Shown: piece by piece, positions 37,933 to 46,953 of the stretch | Position numbering within the stretch: position 1 is the first letter of the stretch | How the letters are laid out: each line of letters starts with the position of its first letter | Assembly (NCBI GenBank): GCA_964247705.1 | Contig: CAXTVQ010000004.1 | Coordinates: 58,316 to 122,315, forward strand | DNA length: 64,000 nt | Direction of reading: 5' to 3' | Source of the DNA: LMUY01 sp964247705 | Lineage (GTDB): Bacteria > Pseudomonadota > Alphaproteobacteria > Acetobacterales > Acetobacteraceae | Notes under the pieces: generated by a model | Databases searched by the model: none | Told to the model about the DNA's origin: nothing | The model's input: the letters and a program-made list of their open reading frames with translations, nothing else | Translations under genes and position numbers: made by a program

Positions 37933-38898
37933 GTGATCGTTCTTCTAACCGGTGCGGCAGGGTTCGTGGGATACCATGTTGCCGAACGCTTGGTGGCCGC
38001 GGGCGCCACCGTGATCGGCATCGACAACTTCAACACGTACTACGACACGGCGTTGAAGGAGGCCCGTGCCGCACGCCTCGCCGGCCCGCGTTTCACCTTG
38101 CACCGCGCCGACATCTCCGACCGGGCCGCCATCGAGGCGATCGCGCGCGCAACACCCGGCATCACCCACGTCCTCCATCTCGCCGCACAGGCCGGCGTAC
38201 GATACTCGCTGGTGGACCCCTATGCCTATGTGCAGTCCAACGTCATGGGCCACCTCGTGATGCTCGAGGCGGCACGGCTGCTGCCGCAGTTGCGCCATTT
38301 CGTCTACGCCAGCTCGTCCTCCGTCTACGGCTTGGGCAAGCAGTTCCCACTCGAGGAAGGCGGCAGCGTGGATCAGCCGACCTCGCTCTACGCCGCCACC
38401 AAACGCGCGGACGAGTTGATCAGCCACGCCTACACCCACCTTTATGACCTGCCGCAGACCGGGCTGCGCTTCTTCACCGTGTATGGCCCATGGGGCCGTC
38501 CGGACATGGCCTATTATGAGTTCGCGCAATCAATCAGCGCCGGCCGCGCGATCACCCTCTACGACGGCGGGACGCTGAAGCGCGATTTCACCTACATCGA
38601 CGACATCGTGACGGGCGTGGTGGGCGTGTTGGACCGCCCGCCGCTGCCGGGTCCGCCGCGCGTGCTCAACATCGGCAACAACCGCGCCGAGAAGGTCAGC
38701 CTCCTCGTCCAACTGCTGGAGGCCGGGCTGGGCCGCGCCGCCGTCGTCCATACCCGGCCCCGCCCGGCGACCGACGTCATTGAGACCTGGGCCTCGATCG
38801 ACAGTATTTCCAGCCTGACCGGCTACACCCCCGCCACCAGCCTGGAAACCGGTATTCCGCGCTTCGTGGACTGGTTCAAGATGTACCACCGGCTCTGA
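37933..38898 (+). CDS. NAD-dependent sugar epimerase, UDP-glucuronate 4-epimerase-like
   Basis: 321 residues from a GTG at 37933 (GGGGTAGG upstream). The SDR features are TGAAGFVG near residue 6, YASSSSVYG, and the YAATK of the YxxxK active site. The stretch DNFNTYYDTALKEAR near residues 32-46 is characteristic of UDP-GlcA 4-epimerases, which make UDP-galacturonate. A UDP-Glc or UDP-GlcNAc epimerase is the main alternative. It begins a plus-strand group with a methyltransferase and a GT4. Confidence 0.82.
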   Translation: MIVLLTGAAGFVGYHVAERLVAAGATVIGIDNFNTYYDTALKEARAARLAGPRFTLHRADISDRAAIEAIARATPGITHVLHLAAQAGVRYSLVDPYAYVQSNVMGHLVMLEAARLLPQLRHFVYASSSSVYGLGKQFPLEEGGSVDQPTSLYAATKRADELISHAYTHLYDLPQTGLRFFTVYGPWGRPDMAYYEFAQSISAGRAITLYDGGTLKRDFTYIDDIVTGVVGVLDRPPLPGPPRVLNIGNNRAEKVSLLVQLLEAGLGRAAVVHTRPRPATDVIETWASIDSISSLTGYTPATSLETGIPRFVDWFKMYHRL

Positions 38899-38909
38899 CG
38901 ATCGTTGCA

Positions 38910-38928
38910 CTTGCCGTTAGGTGGCAAG
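38910..38928. repeat. Inverted repeat in the leader of the methyltransferase gene
   Basis: CTTGCC at 38910-38915 pairs with GGCAAG at 38923-38928 around a 7-base loop. It lies just after the epimerase stop and 44 bases before the methyltransferase ATG, in a more A/T-rich strip. It could be a weak terminator (no T-run) or a protein-binding site. Confidence 0.35.
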
Positions 38929-38972
38929 GTCTGTAGGTAGAATACCTTCGTATGTGAACGAGGGTTAGGAAT

Positions 38973-39674
38973 ATGTCCGCACCGTCGATGGATGCCGCCG
39001 CATACTACTCCGGCGCGGCAAGCCGTTTCCACGCCAGCTACGCCACGGACGCCAACCGGCAGGAGCGGCTGGCGGTATGGGGCCGCTTCATCGATCATTT
39101 CGTGGCAGGCGCTTCCTTTGCCTACGACCTCGGCTGCGGCAGCGGCATCCTGGCCTGTGACCTGGCGCGCCGCGGGATCGAAGTGGTCGGCATCGACGGT
39201 GCACCCGGCATGCTGTCCATCGCCCGGCAGATGGCAAGGGACCAGGGGCTGACCCGAGCGACGTTCGTCGAGCAACGACTGCCGATCGCGTATCCGGAAC
39301 AGTGGCGCCCGGCTGACGCGGTGATCTCGTCGAGCGCACTCGAGTATCTGCCGTCGCTGCCTGCGGCCTTGCGCTCCATCCACACCATGCTGCGACCCGG
39401 CGGCGTGCTGGTGTTCTCCATCTCCAACCGCCAGTCGCTGAGCCGGGCGGTGGTGCGCATCGTGCACCGCTTGACCGGGCGGCCAAGCTATTTCGGCCTG
39501 CTCGAGCAGTTTGCCACGCCCGCCTCGCTGCGGCGGGATCTGGACGCCGCCGGGTTCGACACCCTGCGCCACGAGCACTTCGCGCGGGCGGACCGGGTGA
39601 ACCGGCTACTGTCACGCGTGACGACGGTGCAACGGGCGAGCAACATGATCATCGTTGCCGCCCGTCGCCGCTAG
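38973..39674 (+). CDS. Class I SAM-dependent methyltransferase
   Basis: 233 residues. SAM-binding motif I is YDLGCGSGILA (about 50-60), followed by the acidic end of strand 2 (VVGIDGAPGML) and a third motif (ALEYLPSLPAALRSI). A post-motif stretch LRPGGVLVFSISNR is the usual end of the fold. The N-terminus (AAYYSGAASRFHASYA) resembles ubiquinone/menaquinone-like and sugar methyltransferases. Its stop is one base from the GT4 start, so it likely methylates a sugar of the polysaccharide. An O-methyl target is inference. Confidence 0.85.
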   Translation: MSAPSMDAAAYYSGAASRFHASYATDANRQERLAVWGRFIDHFVAGASFAYDLGCGSGILACDLARRGIEVVGIDGAPGMLSIARQMARDQGLTRATFVEQRLPIAYPEQWRPADAVISSSALEYLPSLPAALRSIHTMLRPGGVLVFSISNRQSLSRAVVRIVHRLTGRPSYFGLLEQFATPASLRRDLDAAGFDTLRHEHFARADRVNRLLSRVTTVQRASNMIIVAARRR

Positions 39675-39675
39675 C

Positions 39676-40854
39676 ATGAAGCCCCGCGTGATGCTGGTGG
39701 GCCCGATGCCGCCCACCAAAGGAGGCGTCACGACGTTCATGCTGAACCTGATGGCCTCCCCGCTCGCGGCCGAGGTGGACTTCATCCCGTTCACAACCTC
39801 GCGCCCGCCCAAGCGCAACGTGACCGAGAACTGGGGCTACCGCGCCATGCTGCGGGGCGGCGTGGCACGAATGATCACCGGAGCGCTGGTGACGGCGTGG
39901 CACCTCGCGCGCTTCCCGGCCGATGTCGTGCGGCAACGGATCGGTTTGGTTCAGATCCAGGCCTGCGACTACCAAGTGTTCTGGGAGGCCGGCCTCTACG
40001 CGGCGATGGCGCGACTGCTGCACCGGCCGGTGCTGTTTCGCATCGGCGGCGCGTTCGACGTGTTCTGGGAGGGCGCAACCGGGATCGAGCGCACCCTGAT
40101 CGCGGCGGTGCTGCGGCTGCCCGCCGTCGTTATCGCGCAATCGGAGTTTGCCAGCGAGGTGATCCGCCGGGCCGGGCGGGACGGCGGCATCGTCCTGTTG
40201 CCCAATTGGTCCCACACGTTGCCGCCCGCGCCGCTTCGGGAGGCGGGCCCGCCGGCCTGCCTGTTCATCGCCGGGTTGGAAGCCAAGCGGAAGGGCGTCG
40301 AGGAGGTGCTCGCGGCTGCATCCAGCTTGCACGCGCGGGGCGTGGCCGTCCGGCTGCACATCATCGCTGCCCCGCCGGCACTCGCCATCCGCGCCGAAGC
40401 GCTCGGCATCCCGGGCTTGACGACCGAGGGCCCCCTCGCGCATGCGGCCGTGCTCAACGCGATGCGAAGCCGCGCGATCTTTCTACTGCCGTCCCACGCT
40501 GAGGGGTTCCCTAACTCCCTGGTCGAGGCGATGGCCGCCGGCATGGCCTGCATCGCCACCCCGGTGGGCGCCGTGCCGGAGATGGCGCAGGGCGGCGGCG
40601 TCCGCACCGTCCCCGCCGGGGACTCCGCCGCCCTGGCGCGCGCCATGGCCGAGTTCATCGCCTCACCGGAACTGCGTGCACAGTTCGGTGAGGCAGCCCG
40701 CCGCACCGTGGCTGACCGCTACACGGAAGCAACTGCGCTGCCGGGCCTCACGGAGGCGTATCGCCGCCTGATGGGCCACACCGCGGCCGAGCTTGCCGGA
40801 CGCCAGCGGCTCAGTGGCTCGCCGGCGCCGCAGCCGATTGCGAAAGCGCGTTGA
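39676..40854 (+). CDS. Family 4 glycosyltransferase
   Basis: 392 residues from the ATG at 39676, one base after the preceding stop (a TTG at 39655 is a weaker option). GT-B fold: an N-terminal VGPMPPTKGGVTTF glycine-rich loop, and the retaining GT4 EX7E motif in HAEGFPNSLVEAMAAG. The C-terminal residues are basic and may contact the membrane. It transfers a sugar from a nucleotide donor to a lipid-linked acceptor at the cytoplasmic face. It is convergent with the 40934 gene; the 79-base gap has no clear terminator. Confidence 0.88.
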   Translation: MKPRVMLVGPMPPTKGGVTTFMLNLMASPLAAEVDFIPFTTSRPPKRNVTENWGYRAMLRGGVARMITGALVTAWHLARFPADVVRQRIGLVQIQACDYQVFWEAGLYAAMARLLHRPVLFRIGGAFDVFWEGATGIERTLIAAVLRLPAVVIAQSEFASEVIRRAGRDGGIVLLPNWSHTLPPAPLREAGPPACLFIAGLEAKRKGVEEVLAAASSLHARGVAVRLHIIAAPPALAIRAEALGIPGLTTEGPLAHAAVLNAMRSRAIFLLPSHAEGFPNSLVEAMAAGMACIATPVGAVPEMAQGGGVRTVPAGDSAALARAMAEFIASPELRAQFGEAARRTVADRYTEATALPGLTEAYRRLMGHTAAELAGRQRLSGSPAPQPIAKAR

Positions 40855-40933
40855 ACGACACTGCCGGACTGGGCCGTCCAGGTAGAGAGACCTATGAGGC
40901 GTCCCCTTCGGTTTCAACGAACGACGCGCGGGC

Positions 40934-42187
40934 TCAACTGCGTGGCGGGCTGTTGTTGAACCAGTAAGGCAGCGCGGGGACCGCAGGTGCACGCGCGTTC
41001 GGCTGACTCACGGCCCGTTCATAGGCGCGTAGCAGCGCCGGGACCGAATGCTCCCAAGCCAGCGAGTTGCGCACGCGTGCCTGTCCCAACGCCGCCATGG
41101 CTGCCCGCCGCGCCGGGTCATCGAGCAAGGCGCCGATCGCGGCGGCGAGTGCAGCCTCGGAATTGGCTTCGGCATACACGCCGGCTTGCCCGGCCGACAC
41201 CCGCGTCTCATGCAGGTCGAAAGCCACGACCGGCAGGCCGAAGAACATGTACTCGATCACCTTGTTCATCGTGCTCTGGTCCGACCACGGCGTCTTCGGA
41301 TCCGGGTCGATGCCGAGTGTGGCGGAAGACAGGATGCGGCAGAGCTCCTCGTCGCTGACCCGGCCGGTGAAATGCGCGATGCCGCCGATGCCTTGTTCGC
41401 CCGCATAGGTCTTGATCGCCGGCTGATATGGGCCACCGCCGACGAACAGCACCCGAACATCGTCCCGTTCGGCCGCGAGCAGCTTGACGGCGCGGACCAT
41501 GTAATCGACCCCGTCCTGCTTGCAGATCTCGCCCAGGTAAACCAGGAGATGCGGCTTACCGGCGCGATACGCCGGGTCTGGCGCATGGATGCGGAACCGT
41601 GCGAGGTCAGGGCCGGAGCGGACGACGAATACATCGGCCGGCCGCTTGCCGCCGCGCTGGACGGCAATGCGCTTGTGACTCCTGTTGGTTGTGATCACCA
41701 CATCGGCCGTGCGCATGCTTTGCCGCTCCAGCCACAACAGGCTGCGGTGCAGCCAGCCGTTGTCCCGGCCGAACTTGGCTGCGAACATCTCCGGTGACAG
41801 GTCGTGATGGTCGAAGATGAACCTGCGGCCGAGTGCCTGCCAGAACCGCCCCAGCAGCCAGAACGTGTCGGGCGGGTTGCACGCGTGCAGCACGTCGAAG
41901 CCACGGCCGAACAGCGCGATCCAAAGGCTCAGCAGCGCCGTCGCCACGAAGCACCAGGCAAACTCAAGCGCGAAGCCAAGCGGGCCCGACGCGTCGAACG
42001 GTAGAGTGTAGCGGTAGATCGCGACGCCCTCGAGCACCTCGTGGGACTTGGTGAAGCCGCGTGCCTTGGGACAGATCACGCTGACGGCGGCGCCGTGCCG
42101 GGCCAACGTCGTCGCTTCGAGCCAGACCCGGCGGTCAAACGGCACGGGCAGGTTCTCGACCACGATCAGAACACGGCATGCGGTCAT
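40934..42187 (-). CDS. Family 4 glycosyltransferase, last gene of the eight-gene operon
   Basis: 417 residues from the ATG at 42187, which overlaps the heparinase stop by four bases (ATGA). The N-terminal loop VVENLPVPFDRRVW and FIFDHHDLSPE are typical of WbuB-like GT4 enzymes, and the donor site includes KVIEYMFFGLPVVAFD. A hydrophobic patch near residues 80-100 (FAWCFVATALLSLW) suggests membrane association. It probably adds a side-chain or backbone sugar during repeat-unit assembly. Confidence 0.88.
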   Translation of the reverse strand: MTACRVLIVVENLPVPFDRRVWLEATTLARHGAAVSVICPKARGFTKSHEVLEGVAIYRYTLPFDASGPLGFALEFAWCFVATALLSLWIALFGRGFDVLHACNPPDTFWLLGRFWQALGRRFIFDHHDLSPEMFAAKFGRDNGWLHRSLLWLERQSMRTADVVITTNRSHKRIAVQRGGKRPADVFVVRSGPDLARFRIHAPDPAYRAGKPHLLVYLGEICKQDGVDYMVRAVKLLAAERDDVRVLFVGGGPYQPAIKTYAGEQGIGGIAHFTGRVSDEELCRILSSATLGIDPDPKTPWSDQSTMNKVIEYMFFGLPVVAFDLHETRVSAGQAGVYAEANSEAALAAAIGALLDDPARRAAMAALGQARVRNSLAWEHSVPALLRAYERAVSQPNARAPAVPALPYWFNNSPPRS

Positions 42188-44118
42188 GGCGATTGTCCTT
42201 CGGCAAGGGTGAAGCACGTCTTGAGCACGGCGCCGGGTGCGAGGGTGCCCCGCCCGGCCAGCACCGTGGCAGGCTCGCGCTGGCCAAAGCCGCGCGAATA
42301 CCAGCCGAACGGCGGATCCTCTTCGCCGCGGTGCGCGCGCCAGGCCAGCGACACGGGGAGAGTGGCCAGGGCCGATCCGCCCGGCCAGGCAAGACGCATC
42401 TCATCCAGCCGCATCCTGTCTGAGACCTGCACGCTCGGGCCGAGATGAAAGGCAAGCGACACGGGATGCGGAGCCTCGGCGTCTATCCAGTCCTGAACGG
42501 TGACGGTCCGGCCGGCCAGCTCCACCCGGCGGTGGTGGATGACGGGTGCGTAGCCATCATGCCGGGCCTGCCAGGCGCGGCCGGGATGCCACTCCTCCAG
42601 CACGGAGCGCGGCTGCGTCAACCACAGGAACGGTCCACCCGCCACCGCCTGGTCCGCACCGCCGAGGGCGAGCGTGCTGTGAGCCTGCGTGCCGCGGAAG
42701 TAGCGCCGCCACGCCGGCTCGCCGTGGTAGCAATAGGTTCCCGGGTCGGCCACGATCTCCGTTCCACCGCAGCGCAGCTCGATCGAGAGCGCATCCGCAT
42801 GGCCGTGCGCCGCGATCGACCGGTAGCCATGTGGCCCGGCGTCGCAGCGCAGCCAAAGGTCGCCGCTGCGCAGGATGGCGATGCCCGACTCCGCGAACAT
42901 CGACGGGCGCATGCAGGGGCGGGAGCGCGGCTTAGCCGGGGCGAGGCTGCCCGCGATGCTGCCGAGCACGCTGCCGCTCGCCGCCGGCCACCACGGGTCG
43001 GCGCCGAACAGCGCGCGTCCGGCGTCGAGCAGGGGAGCGGTGGCGCCGCTCTGAGGCGCATCCAGCAGCAAGCCGCGCGCGTCGTCCGCATCCCCGAACC
43101 GGGGCGGCTGCGCGGTTCCGTCCAGGCTTGCCGCAAGTGCGTCGATCATCCGGCTGAGCACGGTCTCGACCTCTGGAAGCGGCTGCCCCGCCATCCGCGC
43201 CGGCAGCGCCGCCGCAAGCAGCATCTCGGCCACGAACAGGTGGTAGCCACTGGCCTGCTCGCGGTTCCAGCCGTCGGCATGCGTCTGCGCCTCGGCCTCA
43301 CGCGTAAGCCCGCTGCGTCCGGCAGCAGCCCAGTCCGCGCTGTCGCGGAACCAAGGGAAGGCCGTGGCGGCCGCGAACAGCCCAGCTTGCTCGGCGATCA
43401 GATGGTTGTTCGCCGAAGACCCGGTGCTGCGGAAGGCGCTTAGGTAGCAGCTATGGGCATGGAGCTGCCGTACGAACACGCCGTTCTGCTCGAACAGGCC
43501 GGGTGAACCGGGCCAGTCGGCGAGCAGGGCGCGGATCCAGGTCCAGGCCAGCAGGCGCAGGCCCACCTCGATCCCGCTCACCCAGTGCACGCCGTGCAGG
43601 AACGGGTTCTGGCTCCACCAGGAGCTGAGATGGCTGGCGGCACCCTCGGCGAAACGCTCCTCCCCCGACAGCCACCAGGCGCAGGCGAGCAAGGTCGTCG
43701 GCTGGTGGCGCGACAGTTCCCAGACGAACTTGATGTTGCCGACCTCCGCCTCGTCACGGTAGCGGACACGGAAGCAGTAACCCTGCTGCGGCGCGTCGCG
43801 TCCGGTGAGCGGATCGTGGAACCAGTCGGGCAGGGCGGCCGGGCTAACCGTGCGCATCGGCCGGCCGAACACCTGCCATTCGCCGCGCAACAGCCCGTCT
43901 GCGGCCTGCACCACGGCGTCCGCTGCCGCGCCGCGTGGTGCGGCGCCCCGGTGCAGCGCCACTGTCGCCGTGCGGGCGCCCGGCAGCAGCGCCGCTTGCG
44001 GATTCGGCCGGAGCCGTGGGGCTGACCACCACCACTGGCGTGCCGCCACCGCCCCCCGAACCGCGACCTCGCGCGTGGACATCCGCCGCAGCCGCCGCAG
44101 GTACCAGGCGGCGCTCAT
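42184..44118 (-). CDS. Heparinase II/III-family polysaccharide lyase-like protein
   Basis: 644 residues with an all-alpha toroid N-terminal half and a beta-sheet C-terminal half. The conserved N237-N238-H239 (SSANNHLIAEQ) and H438-G-H440-A-D442 (AAHGHADALS) mark the heparinase II/III fold. That fold includes PL12, PL15, PL17 and PL21 lyases acting on uronate-containing chains such as heparin and alginate. No signal peptide is apparent, which is odd for a lyase expected to act in the periplasm. It overlaps the Wzz gene by 4 bases upstream and the GT4 gene by 4 bases downstream. It may trim the polysaccharide, as AlgL does, or act in the cytoplasm on an oligosaccharide. Confidence 0.85.
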   Translation of the reverse strand: MSAAWYLRRLRRMSTREVAVRGAVAARQWWWSAPRLRPNPQAALLPGARTATVALHRGAAPRGAAADAVVQAADGLLRGEWQVFGRPMRTVSPAALPDWFHDPLTGRDAPQQGYCFRVRYRDEAEVGNIKFVWELSRHQPTTLLACAWWLSGEERFAEGAASHLSSWWSQNPFLHGVHWVSGIEVGLRLLAWTWIRALLADWPGSPGLFEQNGVFVRQLHAHSCYLSAFRSTGSSANNHLIAEQAGLFAAATAFPWFRDSADWAAAGRSGLTREAEAQTHADGWNREQASGYHLFVAEMLLAAALPARMAGQPLPEVETVLSRMIDALAASLDGTAQPPRFGDADDARGLLLDAPQSGATAPLLDAGRALFGADPWWPAASGSVLGSIAGSLAPAKPRSRPCMRPSMFAESGIAILRSGDLWLRCDAGPHGYRSIAAHGHADALSIELRCGGTEIVADPGTYCYHGEPAWRRYFRGTQAHSTLALGGADQAVAGGPFLWLTQPRSVLEEWHPGRAWQARHDGYAPVIHHRRVELAGRTVTVQDWIDAEAPHPVSLAFHLGPSVQVSDRMRLDEMRLAWPGGSALATLPVSLAWRAHRGEEDPPFGWYSRGFGQREPATVLAGRGTLAPGAVLKTCFTLAEGQSP

Positions 44119-45599
44119 CCGATCGGCAAGGTCATGGGGCCCGCGCGCTTGTCCGCCAGCGGCAAAGCCAGCAATACCGGCAACCCCAGCAATTGTTCCA
44201 GTCCGTCCTCGGTGACGACGGTGTTGCCGGTCAGCACCGCGAGCACGACGATCCCTCCGGCGCCAAGCAGACCCAGCAACACGCCAGCGGCCAGGAACAC
44301 CAGCTTCTTCGGCTTTGCCGCGCGCTCGGCGGCGAAGGCGGGCGATACCTGCACCACGCTCACCTGGCGGGCGAGATCCATCATTTCCTGCGTGCGCGCC
44401 TGGTCGAAACGGGTCTGGACGAGCTTGAGGTTATCGTCCAAGGCCTCGATCCGCGCCGTGGTCGTGCGCAGGTCGAGATCGGCCGCCTCCAGCCGGTGCA
44501 ACTCAGTGTCGAGGCTTGCTGCCAGCGTCTCGGTGCGCGCTTGTTCCGTAATCAAAGGGGCAAGCTGGGCCTCACCCATCACGATCTCCGAGCGCATCTG
44601 CTGCACCAGCGGTGACGGCGCCATCGTCACGTTCATCCGGTCGCCACCTCCCGCACCCGGCGCCAAAGCCGCGATCTGGCCGCGCACCCGCTGGAGGTCC
44701 GGATTGCCAGGGGCGTAGCGCGCGGCCATCGCCGACTCCGCCGTGCGCAGGTCGATCAGGGTTTGCTGCGCATGTTCCACCGCCTCGTTACGATCCGTCC
44801 CGGTCGAGCGGACCATTGCGGGCGTCTTAGGAAGCTCCTGTTTCAGGTAAGCCAGCCGGCCCTCCAGCATCGCGCGCTGGTTCACTACGTCCTGCAGGTG
44901 GGAGAGCGCTGCGACACGCTGGCTGATCAGCGCCGCCCGTTGCGCTGCGATGTCGAAGATGCCGGCGTCGAGCTTGATCTGGGTGCGCCGCCGCTCGAGC
45001 TGCTCGACGTCCGCCTCGCCGCGCGACAGGGCGTCGGCGTAACTGTCCGACCGCTGGGTGGCGAACACCTGCGCGTGCTTGTCGATATAGATCCCGACCA
45101 GGCGGTTCAGCACCATCTTCGCCTTCTCGGGTGTCGCGCCATAGTAGCTGACGGCGATCACGTTCGAGAGCTTGACCGGCTCGGCCGTCAGGTCCTTGCT
45201 GAACTTGTCCACCGCGGCGTCAAACGGGCTCTCGAACCAGGGCGGGTTCTCGCTCAGGCGCGGGTACAGAATGTCGATGCCAATCGCGTCGATGGTCGCC
45301 TCCACCACGGCGCGGCCCGTGAGCAGGCTGATCTCCGAATTGATCCCCTCCTGTTTGGTGGAGGTCGGCGCGGTCAGGCCGCTGTCTCCGTCCGCCTGGG
45401 CCAAGTACTCGCGCCCGGTCTTGACGAGCAGGTCGCTCTGCGCCCGGTATTTCGGCGGCAGCAGCACGATCGCGGCAACGGCCAGCATCTGCGGGAGCAG
45501 CAAGGCCAACAGAAGTTTACGGCGGTGGCGAAACGCGGTCGCCAGCATCTCGTGCAGGCCGACGCCGCCGGGCACGGGCAGGCGACCGGGCTCTGTCAC
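44115..45599 (-). CDS. Polysaccharide chain-length determinant / GumC-type co-polymerase
   Basis: 494 residues. A Wzz N-terminal region has TM1 at about 32-50 (LLALLLPQMLAVAAIVLL) and TM2 is at about 431-455. Between them lies a long periplasmic segment with strong coiled-coil character (about 200-410, many EQLERRR and AALSHLQ-like repeats). It lacks a fused kinase domain. It sets chain length and bridges the polymerase to the Wza channel. The separate BY-kinase-like gene just upstream could supply the missing cytoplasmic partner; that gene ends 4 bases into this one. Confidence 0.9.
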   Translation of the reverse strand: MTEPGRLPVPGGVGLHEMLATAFRHRRKLLLALLLPQMLAVAAIVLLPPKYRAQSDLLVKTGREYLAQADGDSGLTAPTSTKQEGINSEISLLTGRAVVEATIDAIGIDILYPRLSENPPWFESPFDAAVDKFSKDLTAEPVKLSNVIAVSYYGATPEKAKMVLNRLVGIYIDKHAQVFATQRSDSYADALSRGEADVEQLERRRTQIKLDAGIFDIAAQRAALISQRVAALSHLQDVVNQRAMLEGRLAYLKQELPKTPAMVRSTGTDRNEAVEHAQQTLIDLRTAESAMAARYAPGNPDLQRVRGQIAALAPGAGGGDRMNVTMAPSPLVQQMRSEIVMGEAQLAPLITEQARTETLAASLDTELHRLEAADLDLRTTTARIEALDDNLKLVQTRFDQARTQEMMDLARQVSVVQVSPAFAAERAAKPKKLVFLAAGVLLGLLGAGGIVVLAVLTGNTVVTEDGLEQLLGLPVLLALPLADKRAGPMTLPIG

Positions 45600-46222
45600 A
45601 GGAAACGCTCGATCAGGCGCGGAAGACGGGGCCGGCGCTTATTGAGCACCGTGCCGAGCATGGTGGCGCCTAATTGTTCCAGCATCTCACGCGCTTTGAC
45701 CAGTTCGGCGCGCCGGGTCCGCTCAGCTTCCACCACGAGCAGTGTGCCGTCCGCGACGGCGCCCACCAACTCGGCCTCGAGGCACGGCAGGATAGGCGGG
45801 CAGTCCACCACGGTGACGGTGTATTGGCTGCGCATCCAGGCAAACAGCGCGCGCAAGTCGTCCAGCCTGGGTGTACCCTCACCCGGGCCGGTCAGCCGCG
45901 CCAAAGCCACGTCCTCGCCGCCAAGCCGCCCCGGCCGCAACACGGGCGCTTCGCCTCGCCCGAAGGCGGCCAGCGACGGGAGCGTGCAGTCCGCAGGAAG
46001 TGCCGACGCGTCCACCAGCGCCACCCGGCACCAAATCTGGCGCGCGAGGGAGGCGGCGAGCTCGCGCGCGACCGTCGTCGTGCCTTCGCCGTGCCGTGCC
46101 GCCACCACCTGCAGCACCACGGCGCGTTGATTGCCGGCCATGACCGCCACCCTCGCCAGCAGCGCGCCCAGTCCGGGCCGCAACGGGGCCACGCGGCCGG
46201 AAACGGGGGGGAGCGCGTCCAT
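45596..46222 (-). CDS. BY-kinase-like (CpsD/CapB family) protein with a P-loop lacking the lysine
   Basis: 208 residues from the ATG at 46222. The fold is that of the bacterial tyrosine kinase/ParA-like ATPases: the P-loop region reads RHGEGTTTVARELA (43-56), where the canonical sequence is PGEGKSTxAxNLA. The invariant lysine is therefore T48. Walker A' is VALVDAS near 68-74, and Walker B is TVTVVDCPPILP. No C-terminal tyrosine cluster is present. Catalysis is therefore doubtful, so a regulatory or structural partner of the Wzz protein is more likely. It has one-base overlap with wza and 4-base overlap with the Wzz gene. Confidence 0.8.
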   Translation of the reverse strand: MDALPPVSGRVAPLRPGLGALLARVAVMAGNQRAVVLQVVAARHGEGTTTVARELAASLARQIWCRVALVDASALPADCTLPSLAAFGRGEAPVLRPGRLGGEDVALARLTGPGEGTPRLDDLRALFAWMRSQYTVTVVDCPPILPCLEAELVGAVADGTLLVVEAERTRRAELVKAREMLEQLGATMLGTVLNKRRPRLPRLIERFL

Positions 46223-46953
46223 TACCGCGTGGCCAGGAAGGCGGGGTTGTTGGTGAACGTCAGCGACGCCGCGGTAGAGCGCGGCAGCGCCTGACGGATG
46301 TACTGGTCTACCCACACATCCAATGACGCGATGTCCGACCGCGGGACCATCACCACGTCCAGCGGATGGATGCGCACGTTCTGCGACAGGTCGACGCCCG
46401 TGAGCGCCTTGTCCAGGTCGACGGAGAAGATCTGTTGCGCGCCATCCGGCTGGGTGCGCAAGATCAGCACCTCATGCCGCCGAGCCGTGGGCAGGAAGCC
46501 GCCGCCGGACGTGATCACCTGCAGCACCCGGCGCTCGCCACCGCCGAGATCGAGGTAGCCTGGGCGCTGAACCTCACCGCCGACGAACACCTGCAAGCTG
46601 CCGAAGGCGCGCAGGTTGAGCGAGAAGAACGGGTGCGCCAGCACGTCGTTGGACTGATACAGCCGGTCCAATTCGGCCTGCAGCGCCGCCACCGTCAGGC
46701 CCCGTGCGGTGACGGGCTGGCGGATGCCCGGCACATTGAAAGTGCCGTCCGGCGAGACCGTCAGCACGGCGCTGTAGTCTGGGTCGAGGATGTGATGCAC
46801 TTCGACCTGGTCACCGGACTGCAGGTGGTACGGGCCGTTCGCCTGCGCCTGGTCCGAGTCCAGCACCTGGCTCAACGGCGTGCCTTGGGTCAGGATCGGA
46901 CCACAGTCGGCAAGGCTCGAAACAAGCAGGACAGCGAGCCATTTCACCAACAA
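46222..46953 (-). CDS. Polysaccharide export outer-membrane lipoprotein (Wza-like)
   Basis: 243 residues. A short hydrophobic signal (VKWLAVLLVSSLADC) ends at a lipobox-like LADC. The poly_export domain begins at about residue 42 (YHLQSGDQVEVHH), followed by an SLBB domain (VFVGGEVQRPGY, VLQVITSGGGF). It is shorter than E. coli Wza (379 residues), so only one SLBB is likely. It forms the outer-membrane channel for the polymer. The start overlaps the algD-like stop by 10 bases. Confidence 0.9.
   Translation of the reverse strand: MLVKWLAVLLVSSLADCGPILTQGTPLSQVLDSDQAQANGPYHLQSGDQVEVHHILDPDYSAVLTVSPDGTFNVPGIRQPVTARGLTVAALQAELDRLYQSNDVLAHPFFSLNLRAFGSLQVFVGGEVQRPGYLDLGGGERRVLQVITSGGGFLPTARRHEVLILRTQPDGAQQIFSVDLDKALTGVDLSQNVRIHPLDVVMVPRSDIASLDVWVDQYIRQALPRSTAASLTFTNNPAFLATR

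Noticed and set aside
38899..38972. A conventional -35/-10 promoter before the methyltransferase gene
   Set aside because: TTGCAC and TAGAAT are present, but at spacings of 21 or more bases, so no usual promoter could be supported.
44115..46222. A fused Wzc-type tyrosine kinase
   Set aside because: The Wzz protein stops after its second membrane segment and the kinase-like domain is a separate gene, with overlapping start and stop.
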